Positions 48,141-57,660 are shown, counted from the first letter of the stretch. The stretch: DNA of 64,000 bases from Streptomyces sp. NBC_01296 (GCF_035984415.1 NZ_CP130720.1:4464001-4528000), one strand, 5' to 3'. The notes: a model not told the origin generated them from the sequence alone. Numbers and translations are program-made.

Positions 48141-48152
48141 TCACGTGAAACT
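48137..48152. promoter_or_regulatory. parS: parS site (core only)
   Basis: CGTTTCACGTGAAACT keeps the 14-base core GTTTCACGTGAAAC at 48138-48151 but differs at both outer bases. It is intergenic, directly after the hairpin. Confidence 0.8.
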
Positions 48153-48184
48153 CACCCGGCCACCGCCGGGCGGAGCGTCGGCCG

Positions 48185-48523
48185 TCAGACGGCCTTGGCC
48201 TCGATGAAGCCCTCGAGGTCGCGCAGGATGGCGGCCTTCGGCTTGGCACCGACGAGGGTCTTGACGACCTCGCCGCCCTGGTAGACGTTCAGGGTCGGGA
48301 TGGACATGACGCCGTACCTGGCAGCCGTGGCCGGGTTCTGGTCGATGTTGAGCTTGACGATCTCGATCTCGCCGTGCTCGGCCGCGATGGCCTCGAGCGA
48401 GGGGGCGATCTGACGGCACGGGCCGCACCATTCGGCCCAGAAGTCCACCAGTACGGGCTTGTCGCTCTTGAGGACGACCTCGTCGAAGTCAGCGTCGGTC
48501 ACGTTCTTGAGGGTGCCGGCCAC
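48185..48523 (-). CDS. trxA: thioredoxin
   Basis: This 112-aa thioredoxin has the active site WCGPC at 32-36 and the cis-Pro segment GVMSIPTLNVYQGG. It reduces disulfides using electrons from TrxB. It is 53 bases downstream of trxB and probably shares its promoter. Confidence 0.97.
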   Translation of the reverse strand: MAGTLKNVTDADFDEVVLKSDKPVLVDFWAEWCGPCRQIAPSLEAIAAEHGEIEIVKLNIDQNPATAARYGVMSIPTLNVYQGGEVVKTLVGAKPKAAILRDLEGFIEAKAV

Positions 48524-48576
48524 AGCGGCCTCCTATTTCTTCCTGCGGGGTGTGGGGTGGGGGGTGTGCGTGGGGG

Positions 48577-49536
48577 TCAGACCGTCGCGTGGGCCTTCTC
48601 GGCGTCCGCGAGGGCGGCGAGGAAGCGCTCGGCGTCGAGGGCCGCGGAGCAGCCCGTTCCCGCGGCGGTGATGGCCTGACGGTACGTGTGGTCCACGACG
48701 TCGCCGGCGCCGAACACGCCGCTCAGGTTGGTGCGCGTCGAGGGGGCGTCGACCTTGAGGTAGCCCTCCTCGTCGAGCTCCAGCTGGTCCTTGAACAGCT
48801 CGGTGCGCGGGTCGTGGCCGACGGCGATGAAGAGGCCCGTCACGGGGAGCTCGGAGGTCTCACCGGTCTTGGTGTTGCGCAGGGTGAGGCCGGAGAGCTT
48901 CTGCTCGCCGTGGATCTCGGCGACCTCGCTGTCCCAGGCGAACTTGATCTTCGGGTCGGCGAAGGCGCGGTCCTGCATGGCCTTGGAGGCACGCAGGCTG
49001 TCGCGGCGGTGCACGATGGTGACGGACTTGGCGAACCGAGAGAGGAAGGTTGCTTCCTCGATCGCGGTGTCGCCGCCGCCGACGACGGCGATGTCCTGGT
49101 CCTTGAAGAAGAACCCGTCGCAGGTGGCGCACCAGGAGACACCGCGGCCGGAGAGGGCGTCCTCGTTCGGCAGTCCGAGCTTGCGGTGCTGGGACCCGGT
49201 GGTGACGATCACGGCCTTGGCACGGTGCACGGTGCCGGCGGTGTCGGTGACGGTCTTGATCTCACCGGTGAGGTCCACGGACACGATGTCGTCGGGCACG
49301 AGCTCGGCGCCGAAGCGCTCGGCCTGGCCGCGCATGTTGTCCATGAGGTCCGGACCCATGATGCCGTCCTGGAAGCCGGGGAAGTTCTCGACTTCGGTGG
49401 TGTTCATCAGCGCGCCACCGGCGGTGACGGCGCCTTCGAAGACCAGCGGCTTGAGCGAAGCGCGTGCGGTGTACAGGGCTGCCGTGTAACCGGCCGGCCC
49501 GGAACCGATGATGATCACGTTTCGTACGTCGCTCAC
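48577..49536 (-). CDS. trxB: thioredoxin-disulfide reductase
   Basis: TrxB transfers electrons from NADPH through FAD to thioredoxin. The 319-aa protein has the FAD motif GSGPAGYTAA, the redox pair CATC at 136-139, the NADPH motif VGGGDTAIEEA and the C-terminal GAGDVVD. I place the start at GTG 49536, with a GAGGAAG site upstream. A perfect SigR-type promoter lies about 70-100 bases upstream. Confidence 0.97.
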   Translation of the reverse strand: MSDVRNVIIIGSGPAGYTAALYTARASLKPLVFEGAVTAGGALMNTTEVENFPGFQDGIMGPDLMDNMRGQAERFGAELVPDDIVSVDLTGEIKTVTDTAGTVHRAKAVIVTTGSQHRKLGLPNEDALSGRGVSWCATCDGFFFKDQDIAVVGGGDTAIEEATFLSRFAKSVTIVHRRDSLRASKAMQDRAFADPKIKFAWDSEVAEIHGEQKLSGLTLRNTKTGETSELPVTGLFIAVGHDPRTELFKDQLELDEEGYLKVDAPSTRTNLSGVFGAGDVVDHTYRQAITAAGTGCSAALDAERFLAALADAEKAHATV

Positions 49537-49606
49537 GGGTTTCTTCCTCGTCTCTGTGGACTGCGCGCTGCTTGCCGGGGGGCCGGTGTGAACTCTCACC
49601 CCACCC

Positions 49607-49633
49607 AACGGATCCTACGGCGCATGCATTCCC
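49607..49633 (-). promoter_or_regulatory. SigR-type promoter of trxBA
   Basis: On the minus strand GGGAAT (49633-49628) is followed after exactly 18 bases by GTT (49609-49607). This is the SigR consensus GGGAAT-N18-GTT known to drive trxBA under thiol-oxidative stress in S. coelicolor. Confidence 0.85.
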
Positions 49634-49661
49634 GGCCCGCCCCCGTCCGGACCTCAAGGTG

Positions 49662-50609
49662 TCAGCTTCGGGGGTAGGTCCGGGTCAGCAGAGGCGTGCC
49701 GGACTCGGCCGAGGGGGTGTCCGCGCAGCCGGCGCCGACGAGATAGGCGTCCACGCGGGTGGAGTCGCCCGGGTGCGGCAGGACGAGGAGATAGACCTCG
49801 GAGCCCTCGTAGCTGCCGCGTTCGGCGGCGAGCGGGGTGTCGGGGCGACCGGTGGCGCCCTGGACGCAGGGCGGGACCGAGGGGGTTTCCGTGCGGTTGC
49901 GGTCGCCGGGGACCAGCCCTGGTGAGGGCGTGGAGTTCTCCAACCCGTACGTGTTGTTCGGCTGTTCCCCCTGCGGAGCGGTCTTGGCGCCCTGTCCGGG
50001 GACCAGGAGCCGGTGGACGCTGTCCTGGAGGCCCTGGGCGGTGTACGTACCGTCGGTGGGGGCCTCGGCGGCTGCACTCGTGCCGGATTTACGGGCGGCG
50101 GTGTCCGGGGAGCCGGTTCCGAGCAGGTTGCCCGCCAGGAAGATGCCGAGGGCGCAGGCGGCCGCTCCGGCCAGGCCTGCGATGACGGCGATCCGGCGGC
50201 GGGCGCGACGGCGCCCGGGGCCGGTTGCTCCGGCCGGGTGACCGGCCGGCCGCCGGGTGCCCGGAGCGGCGGGTGTGGCGGGCGATGTTTCACGTGAAAC
50301 ATCGCGCGGAGTGCCGGGCTCGGAGGCCTGTGCGGTACCGGCTTTGGGCGTGGTGGAGTCGAGGAGGGCCTCGGCGGCGAGTGCCGCGTCGATGCGCCCG
50401 GCGATGTCGGAGGGCATCCGCGGCGGTCCCGGCAGGGTGCCGAGGAGCGCCCGGATCTCCTCCAGGGAGGCGTGGACGTCGGCGCACAGCGGGCAGGCGC
50501 CCAGATGGCGGCGTACCTCGGCGGTCCGGACCGGGGACAGGAGCCCCTCGGTCAGGTCGGAGATCTCCGAGACGTCAGGGTGCCGGATCGTGCCGGTTGC
50601 GGGAGTCAC
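49662..50609 (-). CDS. rsmA: anti-sigma factor RsmA-like, zinc-finger/Fe-S ZAS motif
   Basis: This 315-aa membrane-anchored anti-sigma factor should hold SigM inactive. The N-terminal domain has the H-x3-C-x2-C motif (His35, Cys39, Cys42), then a linker, a membrane helix (about 140-162) and an external domain. From memory, the S. coelicolor homologue binds a 2Fe-2S cluster in place of zinc. The linker at 103-109 is DVSRETS, encoded by a parS. GTG 50609 overlaps the sigM stop by four bases. Confidence 0.9.
   Translation of the reverse strand: MTPATGTIRHPDVSEISDLTEGLLSPVRTAEVRRHLGACPLCADVHASLEEIRALLGTLPGPPRMPSDIAGRIDAALAAEALLDSTTPKAGTAQASEPGTPRDVSRETSPATPAAPGTRRPAGHPAGATGPGRRRARRRIAVIAGLAGAAACALGIFLAGNLLGTGSPDTAARKSGTSAAAEAPTDGTYTAQGLQDSVHRLLVPGQGAKTAPQGEQPNNTYGLENSTPSPGLVPGDRNRTETPSVPPCVQGATGRPDTPLAAERGSYEGSEVYLLVLPHPGDSTRVDAYLVGAGCADTPSAESGTPLLTRTYPRS
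50286..50301. promoter_or_regulatory. parS: parS site inside rsmA
   Basis: A perfect TGTTTCACGTGAAACA lies in the cytoplasmic linker coding region of rsmA. Confidence 0.95.
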
Positions 50610-51307
50610 GTTCGTCCACCTCCGCCCTTCACCGTGTCTGCGTCTGGGGCTGGCTGACTGGGGTCTGCCGCTGGTGGGACGGGAGTCCCCGGCGTCCGGT
50701 TCCTTCCCCGCTCGGCGGCGGTGTTATCCCCGGCATTCGAGCGCAGATGAGTGAGCATCGGGAGGAGTTTCGCCCGGCCGCGCGCGCACCGGCTCTTCAC
50801 CGTGCCGGTGGGGACGTCGAGGATACGTGCGGCCTCGGCGACGGGGTATCCCTGCATGTCGACGAGGACGAGGACGGCCCGCTGCTCGGCCGGGAGCGTG
50901 CCGAGAGCGTCCAGGAGCTGCCGGTGGAGCTCCTGGCGCTCCGCCGGTGCCTCGGCGGACTCGTGGGGCTCCAGGAGGCGCTCCAGGCGCTCTGTGTCGT
51001 CGAGGGGCGCGGTTCTGCGGGAGGCCGCCTTGCGGGCCCGGTCGAGGCAGGCGTTGACGGTGATGCGGTGCAGCCAGGTCGTGACGGCCGATTCCCCGCG
51101 GAAGGTGTGGGCGGCCCGGTAGGCGGAGACGAGGGCGTCCTGCACGGCGTCGGCGGCCTCCTCGCGGTCGCCGAGCGTGCGCAGGGCCACGGCCCACAGC
51201 CGGTCGCGGTGCCGCCGCACGAGCTCCCCGAAGGCGTCGGGATCACCGGAGACATGCAGCGCCAGCAGTTCCTGGTCGCTGCTGCTGCCGGGCGCGGAGC
51301 CGTCCAA
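50606..51307 (-). CDS. sigM: ECF RNA polymerase sigma factor SigM
   Basis: This 233-aa extracytoplasmic-function sigma factor has region 2 (DPDAFGELVRRHRDRLWAVALR, TFRGESAVTTWLHRITVNACLD) and region 4 (LPAEQRAVLVLVDMQGYPVAEAARILDVPTGTVKSR in parts), then a disordered tail. The likely start is TTG 51307, supported by GGGGAGGG seven bases upstream. It is 24 bases after the pseudokinase gene and overlaps rsmA. Confidence 0.93.
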   Translation of the reverse strand: MDGSAPGSSSDQELLALHVSGDPDAFGELVRRHRDRLWAVALRTLGDREEAADAVQDALVSAYRAAHTFRGESAVTTWLHRITVNACLDRARKAASRRTAPLDDTERLERLLEPHESAEAPAERQELHRQLLDALGTLPAEQRAVLVLVDMQGYPVAEAARILDVPTGTVKSRCARGRAKLLPMLTHLRSNAGDNTAAERGRNRTPGTPVPPAADPSQPAPDADTVKGGGGRT

Positions 51308-51331
51308 CGGTGAGCCCTCCCCTGCGGTGTA

Positions 51332-53053
51332 TCAGCCCGTGAACTTCACGTCCGTGATCGCCTGCTTGTAGCCCGCGTTGCTGTAGGTGTCGGCGCCGGC
51401 CATGGGCATGGCGGTGATCCACACCAGGACGTAGCGCGTCTTGACGGGCTTTTCGGCGCTCAGAGTGAGAGTGGTGTCCGAAGTCGTGTTGGCGGCGATC
51501 TTCGTCATCGAACTGACCGGGGTCGACGACGAGGTGCCGTTGGTCGCGTACAGCGCGGCGGTGGTGTGGTTGCCGGGGTACCGCAGCGCTATCGAGGCGG
51601 CGCTGACCTCCTGCTCGGAGCCGAGGTCGTAGACGATGCCGACGCCGGGCTTGATGACGACCTGGGGGCCGTCGATGAAGCTCTTGGTCCGCCAGTACGT
51701 GGAGGCGTCGCCGTCGTAGGTGTGGGAGACGCCGTCCTTGTCCTGCGGGGTGCCGTCGGGGAAGTACTCCTCGGCTCCCTTGATGGCGAGCGGAGTGGGG
51801 TCCTTGGCCGCCGGTTCGTCGTCACCCTTGTTGTGCGGGGTCTGGTTGCTGCCGCTGCTGCCCTGCTTGCCGCGGTCCAGGAGGGTGTCGGCGAGCTGCC
51901 AGCTGCCCAGGCCGAGGGCGGCGATCAGCAGGGCCGCGACACCCCACTTGAGGACCCGGCCGGTACGGCTCTGCAGCGGGGGCGGCGGAGGTACGACGGG
52001 ACGGACCGCGGTGGTAGGCGCTCCGGGCGGCATGGGCCGGCCGTAGCTGCCCTGCTGGTAGGTGGTGTGCTGGTACTCGGGGGGCGGGGTGAAAGCGGGC
52101 TCCGGCGGCCGGATGCGGGGCATCGCGGCGACGGCCTTGGCCAGCTCCTCCGGGGTGGTGCAGGCGGGCTCCTGACGGGAAGCGGTGGCCCCGTCGTTGG
52201 CGAGGGCGCGCATGGCGAGCTCCCCCAGCCCCCGGTGCACCCCGGCGCGGACCTGGTCGGGCGCGATCAGGCCGACGCCCTTGGGCAGGCCGGCGAGGCC
52301 GTAGGCGTCGACCTCGTACGGCCAGCGCTGGGTCAGGGCGGCGTACAGGAGTGCGCCGATGGCCTCGGTGTCCGCCCGCTGCGGGGTGTCGCTGGTGATG
52401 CCGCGCAGGGCGGCGTTCACGGCGAGCCCGCGGATCCGGTACTGGCCCGTGGAAGTGCGCAGTATGGCGCTGGGCGTCAGGCGCAGGTGGGCCAGGCCCT
52501 CGCGGTGCGCGGCGGCCATGGCCTGGGACACCTGGGTGACGAGCTGGTAGGCCTCGTGGGGCTCCAGGGGGCCCGCGGCGAGGAGCGCGGTCAGCTCGGT
52601 GGCGTCGGGCAGCCACTCGTGGACGACGTAGACGAGGTCGTTCTCCTCCACGGCGTCGAGGACGTGGACGAACCGGGGGTCGCCGAGCAACGCGGAGGAG
52701 CGGGCGGCGGCCAGGACGGCGCGGGCCCGCGGGTGGTCGGCAGGCAGCAGATGGACGCCCACGGCCCGGCGCAGCTTCTCGTCCATCGCACGCCAGCTGC
52801 TGAATCCGTCCAGACGGGTGACGCACTCTTCGAGGCGGTAGCGCCTGGCGAGCTTGTGGCCGCTGTGGAGTTCGGGGGCGGCAGCAGGGGCCGCTTTTCT
52901 GCGTTCGCCGTCCTTTTCTGGCATGCGTCCGTCCGCGGCTCGTCCGTTCTGGGTGTCCACCCCGTCGGCCGTGGCCTTTGCCGCATCTGCGGCCGGCGGC
53001 TCGTTGCCGCCGTTGTCGGCCACGTCGACGGCAGCCGTGCTACGTTCCGCCAC
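51332..53053 (-). CDS. MurJ-associated pseudokinase with external C-terminal domain
   Basis: The cytoplasmic part resembles a Ser/Thr kinase but lacks catalytic residues. The ATP-Lys position is His101 (AVGVHLL), HRD is replaced by HLR (189-191, in HLRLTPSAIL), and no DFG is present. A membrane helix (about 368-385) is followed by an external beta domain resembling discoidin folds (DGDASTYWRTKSFIDGPQV). In mycobacteria this domain is fused to MviN/MurJ and, when phosphorylated by PknB, binds FhaA. I chose GTG 53053; ATG 53107 and GTG 53122 are alternatives. Confidence 0.88.
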   Translation of the reverse strand: MAERSTAAVDVADNGGNEPPAADAAKATADGVDTQNGRAADGRMPEKDGERRKAAPAAAPELHSGHKLARRYRLEECVTRLDGFSSWRAMDEKLRRAVGVHLLPADHPRARAVLAAARSSALLGDPRFVHVLDAVEENDLVYVVHEWLPDATELTALLAAGPLEPHEAYQLVTQVSQAMAAAHREGLAHLRLTPSAILRTSTGQYRIRGLAVNAALRGITSDTPQRADTEAIGALLYAALTQRWPYEVDAYGLAGLPKGVGLIAPDQVRAGVHRGLGELAMRALANDGATASRQEPACTTPEELAKAVAAMPRIRPPEPAFTPPPEYQHTTYQQGSYGRPMPPGAPTTAVRPVVPPPPPLQSRTGRVLKWGVAALLIAALGLGSWQLADTLLDRGKQGSSGSNQTPHNKGDDEPAAKDPTPLAIKGAEEYFPDGTPQDKDGVSHTYDGDASTYWRTKSFIDGPQVVIKPGVGIVYDLGSEQEVSAASIALRYPGNHTTAALYATNGTSSSTPVSSMTKIAANTTSDTTLTLSAEKPVKTRYVLVWITAMPMAGADTYSNAGYKQAITDVKFTG

Positions 53054-53171
53054 CGTCGTTCCTGCCTCCCCATCCGTTACGCGCTGTCGGCCAGTCTGCG
53101 AAGCCATGCCAATTGTGCCCACAGTCCGGCGCTATGCACGACACGCGAAGGGGTCCGACGGTTGTGCGCAT

Positions 53172-55346
53172 TCAGCGCCCCATGCGTCCGCGAACCATTC
53201 CGACCATGGCGTTGAGCTCTTCGATGCGCATCTTCTTGGCAGCCACGAGGAAGACGACGGCCAGTGCGATGCCGCCGACGACCAAGGCGGCGAGGGAGCC
53301 GGTGACTCCGCTGCCGAGCCACTGGGTGACCGCGTAGGCTGCGGCGCCCGCCACAGCGGCCGCGGGGACACAGGCGCCGGTGAGGCGGGCGTAAGTGCGC
53401 ATGACGTGGGCGCCGTCGAGGTCGCCGCCGAGCCGGTTGCGCAGGCGCCGCCAGGCGACGCCCACACCGACCGCGTAGCCGAGACCGTAGGCGGCGGCCA
53501 TGCCGACGACCGCCCAGCGGGCGGGGAGCACGAAGAACGCGGCGGCGGAGCCGACCGCGTTGACCGCGGCGACGATGACGGTGTTGTAGAAGGGTGTCCG
53601 GGTGTCCTCGTAGGCGTAGAACCCGCGCAGGACAACGTACTGGACGGAGTACGGGATGAGTCCGAGGCCGAAGGCCATCAGGATGTAGCCGATGTTCTGG
53701 GCGCCGGAACCGGAGCTGGCGTAGAGCAGGGTGGCGATGGGGACGCCGAGCGCGAGGAACGCGAAGGCGCACGGCACGATCGCGACGGCCGAGGTGCGCA
53801 GCCCGTAGGAGATGTCGTCGCGGACGGCGGCGGCGTCCCCGTCGTGGGCGGAGCGGGAAATGCGGGGCAGGACCGCCGTCATGACCGAGACGGTGATGAT
53901 GGCCTGCGGCATCTGCCACAGCAGCAGCGCGTACTGGTAGCCCGTGATCCCAGTGCCGGGGTGGCCCTGCTTCTCGGCGACGGATCCGGCCCAGGTCGCG
54001 AGCTGGGTCACGACGACGAGGCCGATCTGGTTGGCGAGGACGAAGAAGAACGTCCACTTGGCCAGGCGGGCGGCCTTGCCGAGGCCGTGGCCCCGCCAGT
54101 CGAAGCGCAGGCGCGGCTTGAAGCCGGCGTCGCGCAGGTAGGGCAGCATTGCGAGCGCCTGGACGGTGAGGCCCAGGAGGGTGCCGAGGCCGAGCAGGCG
54201 GACGCCGTCGGCCGTGACGGTGGTGGCACCGACACCGGAGGTGGTGAAACCGCCGAAGGCCCAGATGAAGGCCCCGAACGTGGCGATGACGACGATGTTG
54301 TTGAGGACGGGGGTCCACATCATCGCGCCGAACCGGCCGCGTGCGTTGAGGATCTGACCGAGGACCACGTGGATGCCCATGAAGAACATGGTTGGCAGGC
54401 AGTAGCGGGCGAAGGCGACCGCGACGTCCATCTGCTGGGGGTCGGAGGCGAGCTTCGGCGACATCATCGTGATGAACACCGGTGCGGCGAGGACGCAGAT
54501 GGTGGTGATGGCGGCCAGGAGGACCACGACGAGGGTCAGGAGGCGGTTGGCGTACGCCTCGCCTCCGTCGTCGTCCTGCTTCATGGCCCGCACCAGCTGC
54601 GGGATGAAGACGGCGTTGAGGGCGCCGCCGCCGACCAGCACGTAGATCATCGTCGGCAGGGTGTTGGCGATCTGGTACGTGTCGTTGAACGTGCCGACGC
54701 CGATGGCACCGGCGATGACGAGGGTCCGCAGGAAGCCGGTGATGCGGGAGACGATCGTGCCGGCGGCCATGAGGGCGCTGGACTTGAGCAGGCTGGAGGC
54801 GCGCCCGGCGGGCTTGCTCGGTGCCGGGGCGGCGACGGGGGGGTCCTCGGCGGTGGTGCCGGGAGTCCCCTGCTGGTCCCGGTAGAGGTGCGCGAAGGCG
54901 TCGGGCTCGGGCTGCTCGTCCGCCGCCTTGGTGACCAGGGAGTCCACTCCGACGAACTGGGTGGTCGTGGCGTGGTCGCCGTAGGGCAGGTGCCGGGAGG
55001 GCCCGTCCGGCTCGGGCGGCGGAGTCTGGGCCCAGACGTGCGGGTCAGGGGCGTGCACGGGGGTCTGGGGCGCCGCGTAGAGCGGCCCGGGCTCCTGGTA
55101 GGTGCCGGGCGGCGGCGGCGGGTGGGAGGCCCGGTCGTACAGGACCTCGGCGACGGGATCCTGGGCCGACAGGTCCTGCGACCGGTAGGGGTCGTGGTCG
55201 TAGGCGTCCTGGACATATGGGTCGCGGTCCGGCGCGGGCGCAGGCACGGGAACCTGCCCGGGCACCGGGGTGCCCGGGGCAGTGCCCTGGGAGGGCGCGG
55301 GCCCACCAGTGCCCTGCGCGCGGTCACCGTCGTACGGCGCGTTCAT
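53172..55346 (-). CDS. murJ: lipid II flippase MurJ (MviN)
   Basis: MurJ moves lipid II across the membrane for cell-wall synthesis. The 724-aa protein has a long disordered Pro/Tyr/Asp-rich cytoplasmic N-terminus (1-185), then about 14 membrane helices with the family segments SRITGFLRTLVIAGAIG, NTLPTMIYVLVGGGALNAVF and LRGFYAYEDTRTPF. It starts at ATG 55346 with GAGGTGGGG upstream. It sits between DUF6049 and the pseudokinase gene in one operon. Confidence 0.96.
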   Translation of the reverse strand: MNAPYDGDRAQGTGGPAPSQGTAPGTPVPGQVPVPAPAPDRDPYVQDAYDHDPYRSQDLSAQDPVAEVLYDRASHPPPPPGTYQEPGPLYAAPQTPVHAPDPHVWAQTPPPEPDGPSRHLPYGDHATTTQFVGVDSLVTKAADEQPEPDAFAHLYRDQQGTPGTTAEDPPVAAPAPSKPAGRASSLLKSSALMAAGTIVSRITGFLRTLVIAGAIGVGTFNDTYQIANTLPTMIYVLVGGGALNAVFIPQLVRAMKQDDDGGEAYANRLLTLVVVLLAAITTICVLAAPVFITMMSPKLASDPQQMDVAVAFARYCLPTMFFMGIHVVLGQILNARGRFGAMMWTPVLNNIVVIATFGAFIWAFGGFTTSGVGATTVTADGVRLLGLGTLLGLTVQALAMLPYLRDAGFKPRLRFDWRGHGLGKAARLAKWTFFFVLANQIGLVVVTQLATWAGSVAEKQGHPGTGITGYQYALLLWQMPQAIITVSVMTAVLPRISRSAHDGDAAAVRDDISYGLRTSAVAIVPCAFAFLALGVPIATLLYASSGSGAQNIGYILMAFGLGLIPYSVQYVVLRGFYAYEDTRTPFYNTVIVAAVNAVGSAAAFFVLPARWAVVGMAAAYGLGYAVGVGVAWRRLRNRLGGDLDGAHVMRTYARLTGACVPAAAVAGAAAYAVTQWLGSGVTGSLAALVVGGIALAVVFLVAAKKMRIEELNAMVGMVRGRMGR

Positions 55347-55392
55347 CGAAACCCCACCTCATCGTCCCCAGGCCGACCGGCCACGGCATCGC

Positions 55393-57660
55393 TCAACGGT
55401 CCACTGTCTCACCCGTGCCGGACGGCCCGGTGCTTTGCGGTCCGGTGTCCGGGGTCTCGTCACTCGGCTGCGTGTTCTCCTCGGCGGCCGCCCGGGCCGC
55501 GACGCGCTTGCGGCTGGCGTACATCTTGATGCCTGCGAGGACGAGGAGGAGGACGCCGCCGGCGATGACGAGCATCACGGTGGGAGTGATCTCGGTGGCC
55601 TCCACGGTGAACTTGCGCTGCTTGCCGTAGGGCACGCCGTCCGTGGTGAAGAGCTGTGCGGTGACCTCGACGGGGCCGCTCGCGGTGGCGTTGGCGGTGA
55701 ACTTCACCGTCTGGCTGTGCCCGCCCGTGACGGTCACTTCCTGCTCGGCCTGGCCGCTGTCGCCGAACACCAGGCGGGTCGGGTTGGCCGACTTCACCCG
55801 CAGGACCAGGTTGTGGACGTCCTGGACGAGGCTGTTCTGGACGCTGACCGGGATGGTCGCGCTGTGCCCGGACAGGGTGGCGTCGGACTTGGGGACGACC
55901 TTGACCTTCTCGGTGAGGCCGATCAGGTACTCCTGCACCTGGTCCCGGTAGAGCCGGCCCTCCTCGGGGCGGCCCCGCCAGGAGGTGGACATCTCGCGGT
56001 TGGTGGTGTTCCCGAAGGGGATCTCCACGCGGTCGGGCGCCGTGAGGATCACCTTGAAGTGGTCCAGGGTGTTCTGGGTCGTGCGGATCTTCTCGAAGGC
56101 GGAGACCGGAAGCTCCGTCTTGCGCAGCGCATCGGGGTACTGGCCGGCGCCGGGGACCTGGGTGTTGACGCCCGGGTCGGGCTTGGTGGTGGCCGCGGCC
56201 TCGAGGTCGGCCGGCTGGGTCCAGCGGCCCGCCTGCAGGCCCCGCAGGGCGGCTGCCATCGTCTGTACCTGGCTGGAGGAGGGCATCCGCTGCGGGGTGA
56301 CGACGAAGCTGCGCTGGTTGTCGGTCTTCTGCAGGTTCAGGGCGAGGCTCTGGGCGAGGAAGCGCTGCACGGCCAGGGTGGAGTTCCCGGCGCCCAGCAT
56401 GTCGCCCTCGAAGGCGGTGGAGAGATCGGCGTCCGCGACGACGGCTGTGGTGCCCGCTCCGATGGGACGGGCGGCCGAGGGGGTGTATCCCAGGGCGCCG
56501 GTCTCCTGGAGGCTGTCGCTGCGCGTGAGGACGTTGTGGGCGCCTGCCGAGGTGGCCACGTTGACGATCGACGGGTCGATGGCGCCGTCCACGGGCCAGG
56601 AGAAGTCGGTGGACGGGGAGACGTGCAGCACCGTCTCCACGGCCTGCTTCGCCTTGTCGGTGGCCGGCCGCAGCTGGCCCAGGGTGCCCGAGACGTCCTT
56701 GCCCTGGTGGGCGAGGGAGGCGATGTCCGGATCGGCGAACGGCAGCGCCACGATCTTCTTGCCCTGGACCGCGGCTTCCAGGGAGCTCAGCCACTGCTCG
56801 GCGACGGCCTTGTTCTTGCCCTGGACGATCCGCCCGTCCGGCGTGCGGTAGCGATAGCCCTTGGTCATCGCGTCGACCGTGTAGAGCAGGTCGGGGTCGA
56901 CGACCCAGGTGACGGGCAGGTCCTTGCCGAGGGCGACCATCTGCTGGAGGCGCCCGCCGGACTTGAGCTCGTCGGCGAGCGAGTCGTCGAGGAAGACGGG
57001 GGTCTGGAGCTCGTCCGAGCCGGTCTCCGCCGTCAGGTGCGTGCCGGAGATCAGCGGCCACAGGTAGGTGAGCTGGGAGCGCTTGGAGGCCGCCTCCGGC
57101 TGCCAGGGCAGGAAGGTCCGCTTGATGCCGAGGACCTGCTCGTACTGGCGGCTCTCGGTCTCGCCGGACAGCGAGACGCCGATCTGGTAGACGCCGTCCT
57201 TGTCCAGTTCCAGCTTGTTGACCGGGATGGTGAGGGTGAAGTCCTGCTTGACCTTGGACGGCAGCGAGGGGATTTTCACGGCATAGGCCGGGTCGATCTC
57301 CCCGGGATCCGTGCCGGCCCGGAACCCGGCGCGTTCCGCCGCCTCGTCGATGGAGGCCCGGTCGCCCAGGGCGGGCCCGACGCGCAGACCCACGTGCGCG
57401 CCGGTGATCGTCTCGCGGCCGTTGTTGACCACGCTGCCGGAGATGGTGAGCGTGTCGCCCTTGACCGGGGCCGCGGGGGCCATTCCGTCCAGCTGCACGT
57501 CGACGGTGCCCGCGTCGGCGGCCTGGGCGGCCTGTGGGGCGGGCGAGTAGACCAGAGCGGCGAGCACGGGGGTCCCGGCCAGCAGAACGACTGCGCGCCG
57601 CAGCCAGCGGCGCCGGGCAGGTGCGGGGGGTGCCCCCTGGATGTCTGCCGCCTCGGCCAC
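55393..57660 (-). CDS. DUF6049 family secreted membrane-anchored protein
   Basis: This 755-aa protein has an N-terminal signal segment (RAVVLLAGTPVLAALVYSP), a large external part with beta-sandwich stretches, and a C-terminal membrane helix (VMLVIAGGVLLLVLAGIKMY) with a short acidic cytoplasmic tail. It fits the DUF6049 family, found next to murJ in actinobacteria. The role is unknown; its position suggests work in cell-wall precursor export. It starts at GTG 57660. Confidence 0.88.
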   Translation of the reverse strand: MAEAADIQGAPPAPARRRWLRRAVVLLAGTPVLAALVYSPAPQAAQAADAGTVDVQLDGMAPAAPVKGDTLTISGSVVNNGRETITGAHVGLRVGPALGDRASIDEAAERAGFRAGTDPGEIDPAYAVKIPSLPSKVKQDFTLTIPVNKLELDKDGVYQIGVSLSGETESRQYEQVLGIKRTFLPWQPEAASKRSQLTYLWPLISGTHLTAETGSDELQTPVFLDDSLADELKSGGRLQQMVALGKDLPVTWVVDPDLLYTVDAMTKGYRYRTPDGRIVQGKNKAVAEQWLSSLEAAVQGKKIVALPFADPDIASLAHQGKDVSGTLGQLRPATDKAKQAVETVLHVSPSTDFSWPVDGAIDPSIVNVATSAGAHNVLTRSDSLQETGALGYTPSAARPIGAGTTAVVADADLSTAFEGDMLGAGNSTLAVQRFLAQSLALNLQKTDNQRSFVVTPQRMPSSSQVQTMAAALRGLQAGRWTQPADLEAAATTKPDPGVNTQVPGAGQYPDALRKTELPVSAFEKIRTTQNTLDHFKVILTAPDRVEIPFGNTTNREMSTSWRGRPEEGRLYRDQVQEYLIGLTEKVKVVPKSDATLSGHSATIPVSVQNSLVQDVHNLVLRVKSANPTRLVFGDSGQAEQEVTVTGGHSQTVKFTANATASGPVEVTAQLFTTDGVPYGKQRKFTVEATEITPTVMLVIAGGVLLLVLAGIKMYASRKRVAARAAAEENTQPSDETPDTGPQSTGPSGTGETVDR

